DNA of 64,000 bases from Rubrobacter xylanophilus DSM 9941. Its GTDB lineage: Bacteria > Actinomycetota > Rubrobacteria > Rubrobacterales > Rubrobacteraceae. The position numbers and the translations under genes are program-made. The notes beneath the pieces were generated by a model, which had not been told where the DNA came from, searched no databases, and was given only the letters and a program-made list of their open reading frames with translations. Shown here piece after piece: positions 25,369 to 36,184 of the stretch (position 1 is the stretch's first letter; each line of letters opens with the position of its first letter). Location of the stretch: contig NC_008148.1 in the NCBI RefSeq assembly GCF_000014185.1, forward strand, positions 806,001-870,000. Reading direction: 5' to 3'.

Positions 25369-26300
25369 GCGGGCTTCCGGAGGAGCTCAGGCTGTACCTG
25401 GCGGAGCACGGCGTGGAGGTCGTCGGCTCCCGCCGGATAGACCACGGCACCCAGTACCGGCTCGTGCGGGGCGGCGAGGAGGCCACCCTGAACGTCTACG
25501 ACACGGGGAGGGTGCTGGAGGGTGGGAGGGCCACGGGGCTGCGGGAGCTGCTGCGCGGCTGGCGGGAGAGCCGGCAGGGAGGGCCCGCGCGGCGGGTCCG
25601 CGGCTCGGCCGCCCCGGGCCCCAACCCGCTGCCCAGGATCGGGATAGACGAGGCGGGCAAGGGCGAGTACCTGGGGCCGCTGGTGGTGGCCGGGGTCCGG
25701 CTCTCGGGGGCCGGGGACGACCTGCGGCTGCGGGAGCTCGGGGTGCGGGACTCAAAGGCCCTCGGGGCGGAGAGGGTGCGGCGGCTCGCGCGGGCCGTCG
25801 TGGAGGAGCTGGGCGGGGAGGCGGTGCGCGTGATCTCGCTCGCGCCCCGCGAGTACGGGCGGCGCCGGGAGGAGGCGGGGGGGAACGTCAACCGCCTGCT
25901 GGCCGAGCTCAACCTGGAGATCGTCCGCTCCCTCGCGCGCGAGGGCGTGCGGGCGGTGGTCGTGGACTCCTTCGGCGAGCGGGCGCGCTCGTACATCGAG
26001 GGCGGCCTGCCGCCCGGGCTCCGGCTCGAGGTCAGGCCGCGGGCGGAGGACGACGTGGCGGTGGCCGCCGCCTCCGTGCTGGCCCGGGCCAGGTACCTGG
26101 AGGAGATGGAGGCGCTCTCCCGCCGGGTGGGGGTGGAGCTGCCCCGGGGCAGCTCGGAGCGGGCGCTCGAGGTCGCCCGCCGCGTGTACGAGGAGCGGGG
26201 AGAGGAGGGTCTCGCCGAGGTGGCCAAGCTCCACTTCGCCACCACGGAGCGCGTGCGCCAGCCCGCCGGGGAGCAGAGAAGAGGAGGAATTACTTCATGA
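25365..26300 (+). CDS. rnhC: Ribonuclease HIII
   Basis: 311 residues from a TTG start overlapping the acyP stop. An N-terminal substrate-binding domain of about 70 residues is followed by the type 2 RNase H catalytic core with [18 protein letters not shown] (Asp95-Glu96) and RDSKAL, then the later catalytic Asp in VVVDSFGE. The GKGEYLGP variant is typical of RNase HIII rather than HII (which has GRGPLAGP). It cleaves the RNA strand of RNA-DNA hybrids. The in-frame upstream stretch read from the acyP region is Arg/Gly-rich nonsense, supporting the TTG start. Confidence 0.88.
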   Translation: MSGLPEELRLYLAEHGVEVVGSRRIDHGTQYRLVRGGEEATLNVYDTGRVLEGGRATGLRELLRGWRESRQGGPARRVRGSAAPGPNPLPRIGIDEAGKGEYLGPLVVAGVRLSGAGDDLRLRELGVRDSKALGAERVRRLARAVVEELGGEAVRVISLAPREYGRRREEAGGNVNRLLAELNLEIVRSLAREGVRAVVVDSFGERARSYIEGGLPPGLRLEVRPRAEDDVAVAAASVLARARYLEEMEALSRRVGVELPRGSSERALEVARRVYEERGEEGLAEVAKLHFATTERVRQPAGEQRRGGITS

Positions 26301-27319
26301 TCGATCTTCGCAGCGACACGGTGACCCGGCCCTCGGAGGAGATGCGCCGGGCGATGTACGAGGCGCCGGTCGGCGACGACGTGTTCGGGGAGGACCCCAC
26401 CGTGAACCGGCTGGAGGAGTACGTGGCGGAGCTGCTCGGCAAGGAGGCCGCCCTCTACGCGCCCTCCGGCACGATGACCAACCAGATCGGGATCCACGTA
26501 AGCACCTCGCGGGGAGACGAGATCCTGGTCCACGAGGGGGCGCACGTCTACAACTACGAGGCCGGGGCGCCCGCCCTGCTCTCGGGGGTCCAGGTCCGGC
26601 CGCTCCCCGGCAGGGACGGCGTGATCTCTCCGGAGACCGTGCGGGACGCGATCCGGCCCGAGGACGACCACTTCCCCCGCCAGCGGCTGCTCTGCCTGGA
26701 GAACACCCACAACGCGGCGGGCGGGAAGGTCTACCCGCTGGAGGAGTTCGCCGCCGCCGCTGCCGAGGCCCGGCGCCACGGCCTCAGGGTGCACCTCGAC
26801 GGCGCCCGTCTCTTCAACGCGCAGGTGGCCACCGGCATCCCCGCCCGCGAGTGGGCCGCGCACGCCGACACGGTCTCCGTCTGCTCCTCCAAGGGCCTCG
26901 GGGCGCCGGTCGGCTCCCTGCTCGCCGGGGACGCGGAGACCATCCGCCGGGCCCGGCGGGCGCGCAAGGCGTTCGGCGGCGGGATGCGCCAGGCCGGCGT
27001 GATAGCGGCCGCGGCCCTCTACGCCTTCCGGAACAACGTCGAGCGGCTGGCGGAGGACCACGAGCGCGCCCGGCGCCTGGCGGAGGGACTCGCCGCCGCC
27101 GGCTACGAGGTGGAGCCCCCGGAGACCAACATGGTGCTGGTGCGGGTGGAGGACGTGCCCGGCTTTCTGCGCAAGCTCGCGGAGAGGGGCGTCCTCGCCA
27201 CCCCGGGGCGCCCGGGGTACGTCCGGTTCTGCACCCACCTCGACGTCGGGGACGAGGAGATCGAACGGGCTGTGGAGCGCGCCGCCGGCCTCGTCTCCGC
27301 GGCCGCCGGCCGCCGTTGA
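26297..27319 (+). CDS. ltaE: Low-specificity L-threonine aldolase
   Basis: 340 residues, PLP-dependent fold type I. The N-terminal [19 protein letters not shown] and [17 protein letters not shown] are diagnostic; the PLP Lys sits in [14 protein letters not shown]. It splits L-threonine or L-allo-threonine to glycine and acetaldehyde. ATG start overlaps the rnhC stop by four bases, with GAGGAGG upstream inside rnhC. The next gene begins with a TTGA overlap. Confidence 0.9.
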   Translation: MIDLRSDTVTRPSEEMRRAMYEAPVGDDVFGEDPTVNRLEEYVAELLGKEAALYAPSGTMTNQIGIHVSTSRGDEILVHEGAHVYNYEAGAPALLSGVQVRPLPGRDGVISPETVRDAIRPEDDHFPRQRLLCLENTHNAAGGKVYPLEEFAAAAAEARRHGLRVHLDGARLFNAQVATGIPAREWAAHADTVSVCSSKGLGAPVGSLLAGDAETIRRARRARKAFGGGMRQAGVIAAAALYAFRNNVERLAEDHERARRLAEGLAAAGYEVEPPETNMVLVRVEDVPGFLRKLAERGVLATPGRPGYVRFCTHLDVGDEEIERAVERAAGLVSAAAGRR

Positions 27320-27789
27320 CGGAGGTCGCGCGGGCGGGCTCCGGGGAGCTTTCGCGGGCCCTGCGGCTGCTGGAGGAGGGGCCGCGCGGGGGGCGCCCCC
27401 TCCCGGGGGGTATCGAGGCCCGGCTGCGCCGGGAGGTGGCCGCCGGGGGTCTCGAGGTCCTGGTGGCGCGCTCCGGGGAGGACGTTGTGGGGGCGCTCGT
27501 CCTCGCCTACCGGACGAGCGTGGTCTCCGGCGCGGTCTTCGCCAGCATCGAGGAGCTCTACGTCGGACCCCGGCACCGCCGGAGGGGGATCGGGAGCGCC
27601 CTCCTCGGCGCCGCCGGGGAGCGCTGCCGGGAGCGGGGCGTCTCCTACCTCGAGGTGCAGGCCGACGGGGGGGCGGCGCAGGGCTTCTACGCCGCCCGGG
27701 GCTTCGCCGGGGAGCCCGGCGTCAGGGTGATGTCCCGCTCTCTCCCCCTCGCGCGGGGGGGGCGGGAAGCTCCAGCACCTCGTAGATAG
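27316..27789 (+). CDS. GNAT-family N-acetyltransferase
   Basis: 157 residues. The acetyl-CoA-binding motif is clear: EELYVGPRHRRRGIGSALLGAA, followed by VSYLEVQADGGAAQGFYAARGF. TTG start overlapping the ltaE stop. Its last 68 bases overlap the convergent acetyltransferase gene, so the basic C-terminal tail is shared antisense sequence. Substrate unknown. Confidence 0.75.
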   Translation: MTEVARAGSGELSRALRLLEEGPRGGRPLPGGIEARLRREVAAGGLEVLVARSGEDVVGALVLAYRTSVVSGAVFASIEELYVGPRHRRRGIGSALLGAAGERCRERGVSYLEVQADGGAAQGFYAARGFAGEPGVRVMSRSLPLARGGREAPAPRR

Positions 27790-28246
27790 AGACCTCCCTG
27801 AAGCCCAACCGCCGGTAGAATTCCCGGCCCCTCCTGTTCGCCGCAGCGACCTGCAGGGAGATCCCGGCCGCCCCCCTCTTGCCGGCCCACCGCTTGACCT
27901 CCTCCAGCAGGGCCCTGCCCGCCCCCCGGCTCCGGTGCCCGGGCGCCACGAACACGTCGTCCACCGAGGCCCAGGTCCTGGCGTGGAAGGTGGGAGAGCC
28001 CTCGCGCAGCTCCCCGGAGACGAACCCGATCAGGCGTCCGTCCTTCTCGGCCACGAACAGAAAGGAGTGGCCGCTGGTCGCGAGGTCCCCGAGAAAGCGG
28101 CGCATGATCCGCTCGGCGTTTTCGGAGGTCGCGTAGATCGGGTCGTAGGAGGCGTGCTCGGCGGCGCTCTGCATCCACAGCCGCGCCGCCTCTGCCGCGT
28201 CCTCGCGCCTCCCCGGCCGGATGGTGAACTCGCTCTCCCGCGCCAC
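27722..28246 (-). CDS. GNAT-family N-acetyltransferase
   Basis: 174 residues: N-terminal FTIRPGRREDAAEAARLW, strand FLFVAEKDGRLIGFVSGEL, and acetyl-CoA loop DDVFVAPGHRSRGAGRALLEEV, then NRRGREFYRRLGF. A stand-alone acetyltransferase; substrate unknown. GTG start lies six bases after TAAGAT (28253-28258, minus), with no Shine-Dalgarno, so leaderless translation is likely. Ends inside the convergent gene (68-base overlap). Confidence 0.8.
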   Translation of the reverse strand: MARESEFTIRPGRREDAAEAARLWMQSAAEHASYDPIYATSENAERIMRRFLGDLATSGHSFLFVAEKDGRLIGFVSGELREGSPTFHARTWASVDDVFVAPGHRSRGAGRALLEEVKRWAGKRGAAGISLQVAAANRRGREFYRRLGFREVSIYEVLELPAPPARGGESGTSP

Positions 28247-28464
28247 CGCCCAATCTTAGCCCATGCGCCGTAGGCTTTGCCGCCGCAACTGTAGACTTTG
28301 CCGCTCCCAGCGGGTAGAGTTAATGCCCTTCACGCTGTCGGCCGGCGAGGAGGTGTCGCAGGGAACGGAACACCCTCTGCGCCTTTCGCGACGTGCAAAA
28401 AAGAACGCCGGAGGAAGCTCCGGGCGCGGGAGGCGGAGGCGAGGACGCAGGAGAAAAAGAAAAA
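28247..28464 (+). other. Leader and promoter region upstream of the glmS ribozyme
   Basis: No gene is credible here. The segment includes short T-rich repeats (two copies of CTTTGCCG, near 28275 and 28296) and ends in a purine-rich run, GGAGAAAAAGAAAAAGAGCAA, just before the ribozyme. The glmS promoter must lie here, but no convincing -35/-10 pair was found. Confidence 0.4.
28253..28258 (-). promoter_or_regulatory. -10 box TAAGAT for a leaderless acetyltransferase mRNA
   Basis: On the minus strand TAAGAT is separated from the GTG at 28246 by TGGGCG, exactly six bases, which puts the transcription start on or next to the start codon. Confidence 0.5.
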
Positions 28465-28612
28465 GAGCAAGCGCCAGGACTCCGGGCCTCCCGGCCCGGA
28501 GTTGACGAGGTAGACGTTCATCGAGCTTTCGGCGGGTGCGTCTCGGCCCTCGGGCGGTCGTCAGGGCGGCGACAAATCCCGGCGGCGACGCCGGGGACAA
28601 AACGCCGTCCGG
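28465..28612 (+). ncRNA. glmS ribozyme (GlcN6P-responsive self-cleaving riboswitch)
   Basis: The conserved core can be read directly. A-GCGCCAG at 28470-28477 places self-cleavage between A28470 and G28471. ACTCCGGGCC (28479-28488) pairs with GGCCCGGAGT (28493-28502). GACGAGG (28504-28510) follows, then ATCGA (28520-28524) and TTTCGGCGG (28527-28535), all invariant or nearly so in known glmS ribozymes. A 3' hairpin CCGGCG/CGCCGG near 28580-28594 followed by GGGACAAAACG corresponds to P4 and its flank. It sits about 100 bases upstream of glmS, as expected. Glucosamine-6-phosphate would act as cofactor for cleavage and so lower glmS mRNA. The exact 3' boundary is approximate. Confidence 0.92.
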
Positions 28613-28711
28613 GCCCGAAGCGGGGCGCTTTGTGCGCTCCGGGAGTCCTCCCTCCGCTCTTCTTCCCTGCCGGGCTTCCGCCGCGGAGACAGGAAGGAGG
28701 TTGCGGGGAAG

Positions 28712-30550
<1,839 letters not shown>

Positions 30551-31420
30551 CTAGCGGAGCACGGGGAGGGCCGAGGGCTCCACCCGGAACGACATCGGCA
30601 GGTGGCCCCACGCCTCCCCGTCGAGCTGCACCGGCACCGAGGCCCCTCCCAGCGGGGCGGCCTCCACCCGGGGCACGGAGACCGCGGGCATCCGGCGGCT
30701 CAGGGGGCGTTTGGACAGGATGGTGGCCAGGATGTCCGGGCGCAGCAGCCTCCTCACCCGCTCCACCAGCACCACCTCCAGCCGGCCGTTCGTCAGCGAG
30801 GCGCGCTCGGCGGACCAGAAGTCCCCGCCGTAGTTGCGGCCGTTGGCCACGATCGCGAAGCGGGCCCGGCGCCGCTCCCCGCCGCAGGAGACCTCGAAGG
30901 GGGGGATCTCCGAGGTCAGGAAGACCTTGAAGGCCATGAGCGCGAACGCCGTGCGCCGCAGGCGGCGCTTGATGCCAGGCGTGACCTCCAGCACCACGCT
31001 CGCGTCGAAGCCGATGCCCGCCATGCAGGCGAAGCGCCGCTCCACGCCCGACGCGTTCCGGGCCACCCCCAGGTCTATCCGGACGGTCTCCCCCTCCAGG
31101 ATCCGGTGGCAGGCCCGCTCCAGGCTCAGCGGGATGCCCAGCTCCCGGGCCAGCACGTTCGCCGTCCCCAGGGGGAGGATCCCCAGGCGCGCGTCGCGGT
31201 GCAGCCCGTTGATCACCTCGTTGATCGTGCCGTCTCCGCCCGCCGCCACCACCAGCCGGGCCCCCGCCAGCGTCGCCAGCTCCGTGGCGTGCTCCGGGCG
31301 CTCGGTCGGCCAGATCTCCGCCCGGACGCCGCCCCGCTCCAGGATCTCCGCGCACAGCTTCAGCCTGCGCATGCTCACCCGGCCGGAGGCCGGGTTGCCG
31401 ATGATCACCGCCTCCCGCAT
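30551..31420 (-). CDS. Diacylglycerol/lipid kinase family protein
   Basis: 289 residues of the DagK/YegS/sphingosine-kinase fold. VIIGNPASGR and the nucleotide loop VVAAGGDGTINEVINGL are diagnostic, followed by LGILPLGTANVLAREL. It phosphorylates a lipid such as diacylglycerol at the membrane. I start at the ATG at 31418-31420 (MREAVIIG); the frame runs on upstream, but the family begins here and TATGAT lies nine bases before, with no Shine-Dalgarno. Divergent from acpS. Confidence 0.85.
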   Translation of the reverse strand: MREAVIIGNPASGRVSMRRLKLCAEILERGGVRAEIWPTERPEHATELATLAGARLVVAAGGDGTINEVINGLHRDARLGILPLGTANVLARELGIPLSLERACHRILEGETVRIDLGVARNASGVERRFACMAGIGFDASVVLEVTPGIKRRLRRTAFALMAFKVFLTSEIPPFEVSCGGERRRARFAIVANGRNYGGDFWSAERASLTNGRLEVVLVERVRRLLRPDILATILSKRPLSRRMPAVSVPRVEAAPLGGASVPVQLDGEAWGHLPMSFRVEPSALPVLR

Positions 31421-31429
31421 ACCGCGCAT

Positions 31430-31469
31430 ATCATAAGCCCTTTTTCGCCGGTTAACTCTGGCGTAACAT
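31430..31469. promoter_or_regulatory. Divergent -10 boxes for lipid kinase and acpS
   Basis: Minus strand: TATGAT at 31435-31430, nine bases from the lipid-kinase ATG. Plus strand: TAACAT at 31464-31469, six bases from the acpS ATG at 31476. Neither gene has a Shine-Dalgarno sequence in the remaining space. Both look leaderless or nearly so. Confidence 0.55.
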
Positions 31470-31475
31470 AGGCGC

Positions 31476-31892
31476 ATGGACGGCAAAGGCTACTTCGTGC
31501 CCGGGGTGGGGGTCGACGTGGTGGACGTCGACCGCATGAAGCTCGCCCTGCAGAGAACCCCCAAGATCCGGCGGCGCCTCTTCACGGAGGACGAGATCGC
31601 CTACTGCGAGAAGTTCCGCTTCGCGGAGCGCCACTACGCCGCCCGGTGGGCCGCCAAGGAGGCCGTGTGCAAGGCGCTGGGGTGCGGCCTGATCCAGTGG
31701 AACGGCGTGGAGGTGGTCCGCAGGCCGCGCCGGGCGCCCTCGGTGAGGATCCGGGGCAAGATAAAGCGCTTCGCCGACGCCGTGGGCGTCCGGGAGGAGG
31801 ACCTGTTCATCTCCATAACCCACTCGGAACTCTCCGCCGTCGCCGTCTGCGTGGTGCGCCGGCAGGAGCCCGGCGGCGACGGGCGGGCCTGA
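31476..31892 (+). CDS. acpS: Holo-[acyl-carrier-protein] synthase
   Basis: 138 residues. PGVGVDVVDVDRM supplies the first metal-binding Asp; RHYAARWAAKEAVCKALG carries the Glu and Lys of the active site, and ISITHSELSAVAV the C-terminal signature. It moves phosphopantetheine from CoA to acyl carrier protein for fatty-acid synthesis. It opens a long plus-strand run with NAD(P)HX repair, CBS and alanine racemase genes, an arrangement (acpS-nnr-alr) common in bacteria. Confidence 0.92.
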   Translation: MDGKGYFVPGVGVDVVDVDRMKLALQRTPKIRRRLFTEDEIAYCEKFRFAERHYAARWAAKEAVCKALGCGLIQWNGVEVVRRPRRAPSVRIRGKIKRFADAVGVREEDLFISITHSELSAVAVCVVRRQEPGGDGRA

Positions 31893-31914
31893 TTGGGCTA
31901 ACCTTATCCCCGGC

Positions 31915-33438
31915 ATGAGGCTCTACACCGCAGAGGAGATGGGCCGCGCCGACCGCGCGGCCCAGGAGATGGGGATCTCCGGGCGCGTCCTGATGGAGCG
32001 GGCCGGCGTCGGGATGGCTTCGCTGGCGCTCGAGCGCTTCTCCCCGCGCCGGGCGGTCGCCGTGTGCGGGGGCGGGAACAACGGCGGCGACGGGTTCGTG
32101 GTGGCCCGCGAGCTGCACCGGGCCGGGGTGGAGGTGGAGGTGCTGGCCACCAGGGAGGAGTACCGGGGCGACCCGGAGGCGAACCTCCGGGCGCTGAAGG
32201 GCCTCGGGGTCCGCATGATCCGGCCCGAGGAGCTCGGAGTCTCACTCGGCCGGGCGGACCTCGTCGTGGACGCCCTGCTGGGGACCGGCTTTTCGGGGGA
32301 GGTGCGGGAGCGGGAGGCCGCCCTCATCCGGCGGATCAACGCCTCCCCCGCCCGGGTGCTGGCGGTGGACGTCCCCTCGGGGGTGGACGGCTCGACCGGC
32401 GAGGTGCGCGGCGAGGCCGTCCGGGCCGACCTGACCGTCTGCGCCCACGCGCTCAAGGTGGGCTGCGTGATCTCCCCGGGCAGAGAGCACGCCGGGGAGG
32501 TCGCCGCCGTGGACATCGGGTTGCCTTCGGAGGCGGAGGTGGAGCCCTCGGTGGTCCTGAACGACGCCGCCTCGCTCGCCGGCCTGATCCCCCGCACCGC
32601 CGAGCCCGCCCACAAGTACTCCGCCGGGGCCCTGCTGGTGGTGGCCGGCTCCCGGGCGATGACCGGGGCCGCGGTGATGACCGTCGCCGGGGCCCAGCGC
32701 GCCGGGTGCGGCATCGTCTTTCTCGTCACCGCCGCGGGGGCGGCCCCCCTGCTCGACGCCCGGCTGACCGAGGCCATAGTGGAGGGGGCGCCCGAGGACG
32801 CGGAGGGGCACATGGGCGAGGGCGCGCTCGAGGCCGTGCTCGGGCGCGCCGGGCGCGCCTCCGCGGTGGTGGTCGGGCCCGGCATCGGGGTCGGGGAGGG
32901 GGGGAGGAGGCTCGTGGAGGGGATAGTGCGCGAGGTGGAGGCGCCGGTGCTGCTGGACGCCGACGCGATCACCAACCTCTCCGGCAGCGACGCGCTCGCC
33001 GCCAGGGAGGCCCCCGCCGTCATAACCCCGCATGCCGGCGAGCTCGGGCGGCTCATGGGCGCGGGGGCGCGGGAGATCTCCGCCTCCCGCCTCCGGCACG
33101 CCCGGGAGGCCGCCGCGCGCCACGGCTGCTGCGTGCTCCTCAAGGGCTCCGACACGATAATCGCCGAAGGAGAGAAGGCCGCCGTGAACCCCACCGGCCA
33201 CGTCGCCCTCGCCACCGCGGGCACGGGGGACGTGCTCTCCGGCGTGATAGGGGCCCTGCTCTCCCGGGGGATGGGCGCCTACGACGCGGCCCGGGCCGGG
33301 GCGTGGGCCCACGGCCGGGCGGCGCGGCTGTGGCTCCGGGAGACCGGCTGGCCCGCGGAGAGCCTGATCGCTACCGACCTGCTCCCCCACCTGCCGCGGG
33401 CGTTCGCCGAGCTTCTGGAGGGGAGACCGCCGCGCTAG
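31915..33438 (+). CDS. nnr: Bifunctional NAD(P)H-hydrate repair enzyme
   Basis: 507 residues. The N-terminal half (about 1-215) is the YjeF_N epimerase with GGGNNGGDGFVVAREL and LVVDALLGTGFSG; the C-terminal half (about 225-500) is the ADP/ATP-dependent (S)-NAD(P)H-hydrate dehydratase with VVVGPGIG, VLLDADAI and TAGTGDVLSGVIGALLSRG. Together they restore damaged NADH and NADPH. ATG start, 22 bases after acpS, again lacking a clear Shine-Dalgarno. Confidence 0.92.
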   Translation: MRLYTAEEMGRADRAAQEMGISGRVLMERAGVGMASLALERFSPRRAVAVCGGGNNGGDGFVVARELHRAGVEVEVLATREEYRGDPEANLRALKGLGVRMIRPEELGVSLGRADLVVDALLGTGFSGEVREREAALIRRINASPARVLAVDVPSGVDGSTGEVRGEAVRADLTVCAHALKVGCVISPGREHAGEVAAVDIGLPSEAEVEPSVVLNDAASLAGLIPRTAEPAHKYSAGALLVVAGSRAMTGAAVMTVAGAQRAGCGIVFLVTAAGAAPLLDARLTEAIVEGAPEDAEGHMGEGALEAVLGRAGRASAVVVGPGIGVGEGGRRLVEGIVREVEAPVLLDADAITNLSGSDALAAREAPAVITPHAGELGRLMGAGAREISASRLRHAREAAARHGCCVLLKGSDTIIAEGEKAAVNPTGHVALATAGTGDVLSGVIGALLSRGMGAYDAARAGAWAHGRAARLWLRETGWPAESLIATDLLPHLPRAFAELLEGRPPR

Positions 33439-33464
33439 AGAGAACCCCTTTCGGGAGGAGGACG

Positions 33465-33947
33465 ATGGAGCAGCAGGACATACGCCGCCTGACGGTCGGG
33501 GACGTCATGCACGCCGACTGGCCCACCCTGGGCCCGGAGGACACCGTGGAGCGCGCGATAAGGCTCTTCGCCGAGTCGCACATCTCGGGGGCCCCGGTCC
33601 TGGAGGACGGGCGGCTGGTCGGGATCGTGACCGAGGGCGACCTCATCTTCCGGGACGCCGAGATAAAGGCCCCGGGCTTTCTGGACATCCTCGGCGGGAT
33701 CATCCCGCTCGGGAGCTGGGAGGAGTACCGTGAGGAGACGCTCAAGAGCGCCGGGGTGACCGTGGGGGAGGTCATGACCCGGGACGTCGTGACCGTCTCC
33801 CCGCAGACCCCGCTGCCCGAGGCCGCGACCGCCATGGCCCGCCGGCGCATAAAGCTCCTGCCCGTGGTGGAGGGGGAGCGCCTCCTGCGCGGCGTGATCT
33901 CCCGGATGGACATCCTCGCCCTGCACGTGATCCGCCCCCGGCCCTGA
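33465..33947 (+). CDS. Two-CBS-domain protein
   Basis: 160 residues consisting almost entirely of a CBS pair: VGDVMHADWPTLGPEDTVERAI with HISGAPVLEDGRLVGIVTEGDL, and VGEVMTRDVVTVSPQTPLPEAA with KLLPVVEGERLLRGVISRMDIL. Such pairs bind adenosyl ligands (AMP, ATP, SAM) and act as regulators, often binding partner proteins. Between the domains is a 40-residue insert. ATG preceded by GGGAGGAGG. Partner unknown. Confidence 0.85.
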   Translation: MEQQDIRRLTVGDVMHADWPTLGPEDTVERAIRLFAESHISGAPVLEDGRLVGIVTEGDLIFRDAEIKAPGFLDILGGIIPLGSWEEYREETLKSAGVTVGEVMTRDVVTVSPQTPLPEAATAMARRRIKLLPVVEGERLLRGVISRMDILALHVIRPRP

Positions 33948-33957
33948 GGGGTTCGCC

Positions 33958-35055
33958 TTGGAGGTGCCGGGACGCGTCTGGGCCGAGGTGGACCTCGGCG
34001 CCGTCCGCCACAACGTGCGGACCCTCCGCCGCCGCTCCCGGGCCCCGCGCCTGATGGCCGTGGTGAAGGCCGACGCCTACGGCCACGGGGCGGTGCCGGT
34101 CGCCCGGGCGGCGCTCGCGGGCGGGGCCGACAGCCTCGCCGTGGCCACCGCCGGGGAGGGCGCCGAGCTGCGCCGGGCCGGGATCCGGGCGCCCGTCCTC
34201 GTCTTCGGGGACCTCACCCCGGAGGGGCTGCGGGCCGCCGCTCGCGAGCGGCTGGCGGTGAGCGCCCACTCCGTGCCCTCCGCCCGCCGCATCGCCGCCT
34301 CCGGCCTCGACCTGGAAGTGCACCTTAAGGTGGATACCGGCATGAACCGGTGGGGGCTCGAGCCCGGCGAGGTCGGGGCGGCGCTCAAGGCCCTGGGGAG
34401 AACCCCCGACGGGGTCTACACCCACCTGGCCTGCGCCGACTCCGACCCGGAGGCCACCGGGCGGCAGCTCGCCCTCTTCGACTCCGTGCTCGCCGCGCAC
34501 CCCTTCGGCGGGGCGCTCGCGCACGCCGCCAACTCGGCCGGCACCCTCTGGCACCCGGGCTCGCACTACGGCTGCGTGCGCCCCGGCATAGCCCTCTACG
34601 GGCTCCACCCCGCCGGGGACGCCGGAGACCCGGCGGCGGAGGGCCTCCGGCCCGCGCTCGCGCTCAAGAGCTACGTCGCCGCGGTCCGGCGCCTCGAGCC
34701 CGGAGAGGGCGTCTCCTACGGGCTGACCTTCCGCGCCCCGGAGCCGATGCTCGCCGCCACCGTGCCCGTGGGGTACGCCGACGGCTACCGGCGGGCGCTC
34801 TCCGGCAGGGCCGAGGCGCTCATCCGCGGCCGCCGGCGGCCGCTGCTCGGGCGGGTCTCGATGGACGCCTGCGTCTTCGCGGCGGATAGGGAGGTGCGGG
34901 TGGGGGACGAGGTCGTGCTCCTCGGCGAGCAGGGAGGTGGGGCGGTCCGGGCCGAGGAGCTCGCCGCCCGCGCCGGCACGATAAACTACGAGATAACAAC
35001 CGGCCTGAACCCCCGGCGTGTGGAGAGGAGCTACGCAGATGTTCAAGGATCTTGA
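33958..35055 (+). CDS. alr: Alanine racemase
   Basis: 365 residues. PLP-binding Lys in LMAVVKADAYGHG near the N-terminus, and the second catalytic residue (Tyr) in the C-terminal barrel partner region following VSMDACVF; HLKVDTGMNRWG is also characteristic. It converts L- to D-alanine for peptidoglycan. TTG start at 33958 with GAGGGG upstream; a GTG six bases later is possible. Its 3' end overlaps the next gene by 17 bases. Confidence 0.93.
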   Translation: MEVPGRVWAEVDLGAVRHNVRTLRRRSRAPRLMAVVKADAYGHGAVPVARAALAGGADSLAVATAGEGAELRRAGIRAPVLVFGDLTPEGLRAAARERLAVSAHSVPSARRIAASGLDLEVHLKVDTGMNRWGLEPGEVGAALKALGRTPDGVYTHLACADSDPEATGRQLALFDSVLAAHPFGGALAHAANSAGTLWHPGSHYGCVRPGIALYGLHPAGDAGDPAAEGLRPALALKSYVAAVRRLEPGEGVSYGLTFRAPEPMLAATVPVGYADGYRRALSGRAEALIRGRRRPLLGRVSMDACVFAADREVRVGDEVVLLGEQGGGAVRAEELAARAGTINYEITTGLNPRRVERSYADVQGS

Positions 35056-35371
35056 CTGGAGGTCCGCCGCCCGCCGCTCGGCGGTGGTGGTCGCCATCTA
35101 CCTGGGCGTCTTCTACCTGCTGAGCGCGGTGTTCCCCGAGAGCTTCCGCCTCAGGAGCAGCCAGGACGTGGCGGCCCTGCTCATAAACGCGGTGTTCTTC
35201 TTCTTTATCTTCACCGTGATCTACGCGCTCCTCGACCGGCGGAGGGCCCGGATGATGGCCGAGGCGCGCAGGAAGCGCGGGGAGGCCTCGGGCCGGGAGG
35301 AGCCAGGCCCCCTCAAGGGGAAGCCCAACCCGAACACCAGCCGCAAGAAGGCCGCCCGCCGCCGCCGGTAG
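35039..35371 (+). CDS. Small two-helix membrane protein
   Basis: 110 residues with two hydrophobic helices (VVVAIYLGVFYLLSAVF and ALLINAVFFFFIFTVIYALL) and a very basic C-terminal tail (Arg/Lys-rich, probably cytoplasmic, perhaps RNA- or phospholipid-contacting). ATG lies inside the alr end; GGAGAGGAG upstream. Not recognised; translationally coupled to alr and to the HD gene. Confidence 0.6.
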   Translation: MFKDLDWRSAARRSAVVVAIYLGVFYLLSAVFPESFRLRSSQDVAALLINAVFFFFIFTVIYALLDRRRARMMAEARRKRGEASGREEPGPLKGKPNPNTSRKKAARRRR

Positions 35372-36114
35372 TGAGCGTGCTGGAGGCCCTGGGCCCGCCG
35401 CCGGACGCGGCGGCGATCCTGGAGCGGGTGCCGGAGCTGGAGCCCTCCCGCGGTCTCGGCCAGAGCCCCTACCACCACCTGGACACCTTCGGGCACACGT
35501 TGGAGGTTGTGCGCCGGGTGGACGAGGAGCTGCGGGCGGGGACTTTGGGCGCCCGGGTCGGGCCCGGCCGCGTGGAGGGGCTCAGGCTCGCCGCGCTGCT
35601 GCACGACGTGGCGAAGCCGGTGACCCGGGGGGAGCTCGGGGGCCGGGTGCTCTTCGTCGCCCACGACTCGGTGGGGGCGCTGCTGGTGCGCCGCGTCTGC
35701 CGCCGGCTGGGGCTTGCGGCGCTCCCGACGGACATGGCGGTCACCCTCACCGCGCTGCACCTGAAGATCGGGTTCATGGAGCACCCCGAGGCGGACTACC
35801 CGCCGCGCCGCCTGGCGCTCGCCGCCGGGCCCTTCGGCGAGGAGCTCGCCGTCCTCTCCTGGGCCGACAGGCTCGCCGCCCAGGGGCCGCGCCTGAAGGA
35901 CGAGCACATCGAGCGCCACAGGCGGCTGTGCGGGCGCTTTCTGCGGGCGAGCCGCGAGCTCGGGCCGCACCCCCCGCCGGAGTACGGGGGGCTCGCACGG
36001 CGGCTGCCCGGCTCGCCGGAGGCCGAGCTGGGCTACGTGGCCGCGCTCGCCCGGCTCATCGCCGCCCGCGGCGGGGGCGGGGACCCCCTCGAGCTGGCCC
36101 GCCGCCTGCTCTGA
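35371..36114 (+). CDS. HD-domain phosphohydrolase related to tRNA nucleotidyltransferase C-domains
   Basis: 247 residues. PYHHLDTFGHTLEVVRRVD supplies the first His, ALLHDVAKP the HD dyad, and a later VAHDSVGA the third ligand, which is the pattern of metal-dependent HD hydrolases in bacterial CCA-adding enzymes. The nucleotidyltransferase head is absent, so this is a stand-alone HD enzyme, possibly 2',3'-cyclic phosphodiesterase or phosphatase. GTG start overlaps the preceding TAG by one base. Confidence 0.75.
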   Translation: MSVLEALGPPPDAAAILERVPELEPSRGLGQSPYHHLDTFGHTLEVVRRVDEELRAGTLGARVGPGRVEGLRLAALLHDVAKPVTRGELGGRVLFVAHDSVGALLVRRVCRRLGLAALPTDMAVTLTALHLKIGFMEHPEADYPPRRLALAAGPFGEELAVLSWADRLAAQGPRLKDEHIERHRRLCGRFLRASRELGPHPPPEYGGLARRLPGSPEAELGYVAALARLIAARGGGGDPLELARRLL

Positions 36115-36184
36115 TGGCCCGGCTCCCGTGTTAGAATCGGCCCGTTCGGGCGTGCGTCCCCGCGGAGAGGGGAGGTCGAGAGGG

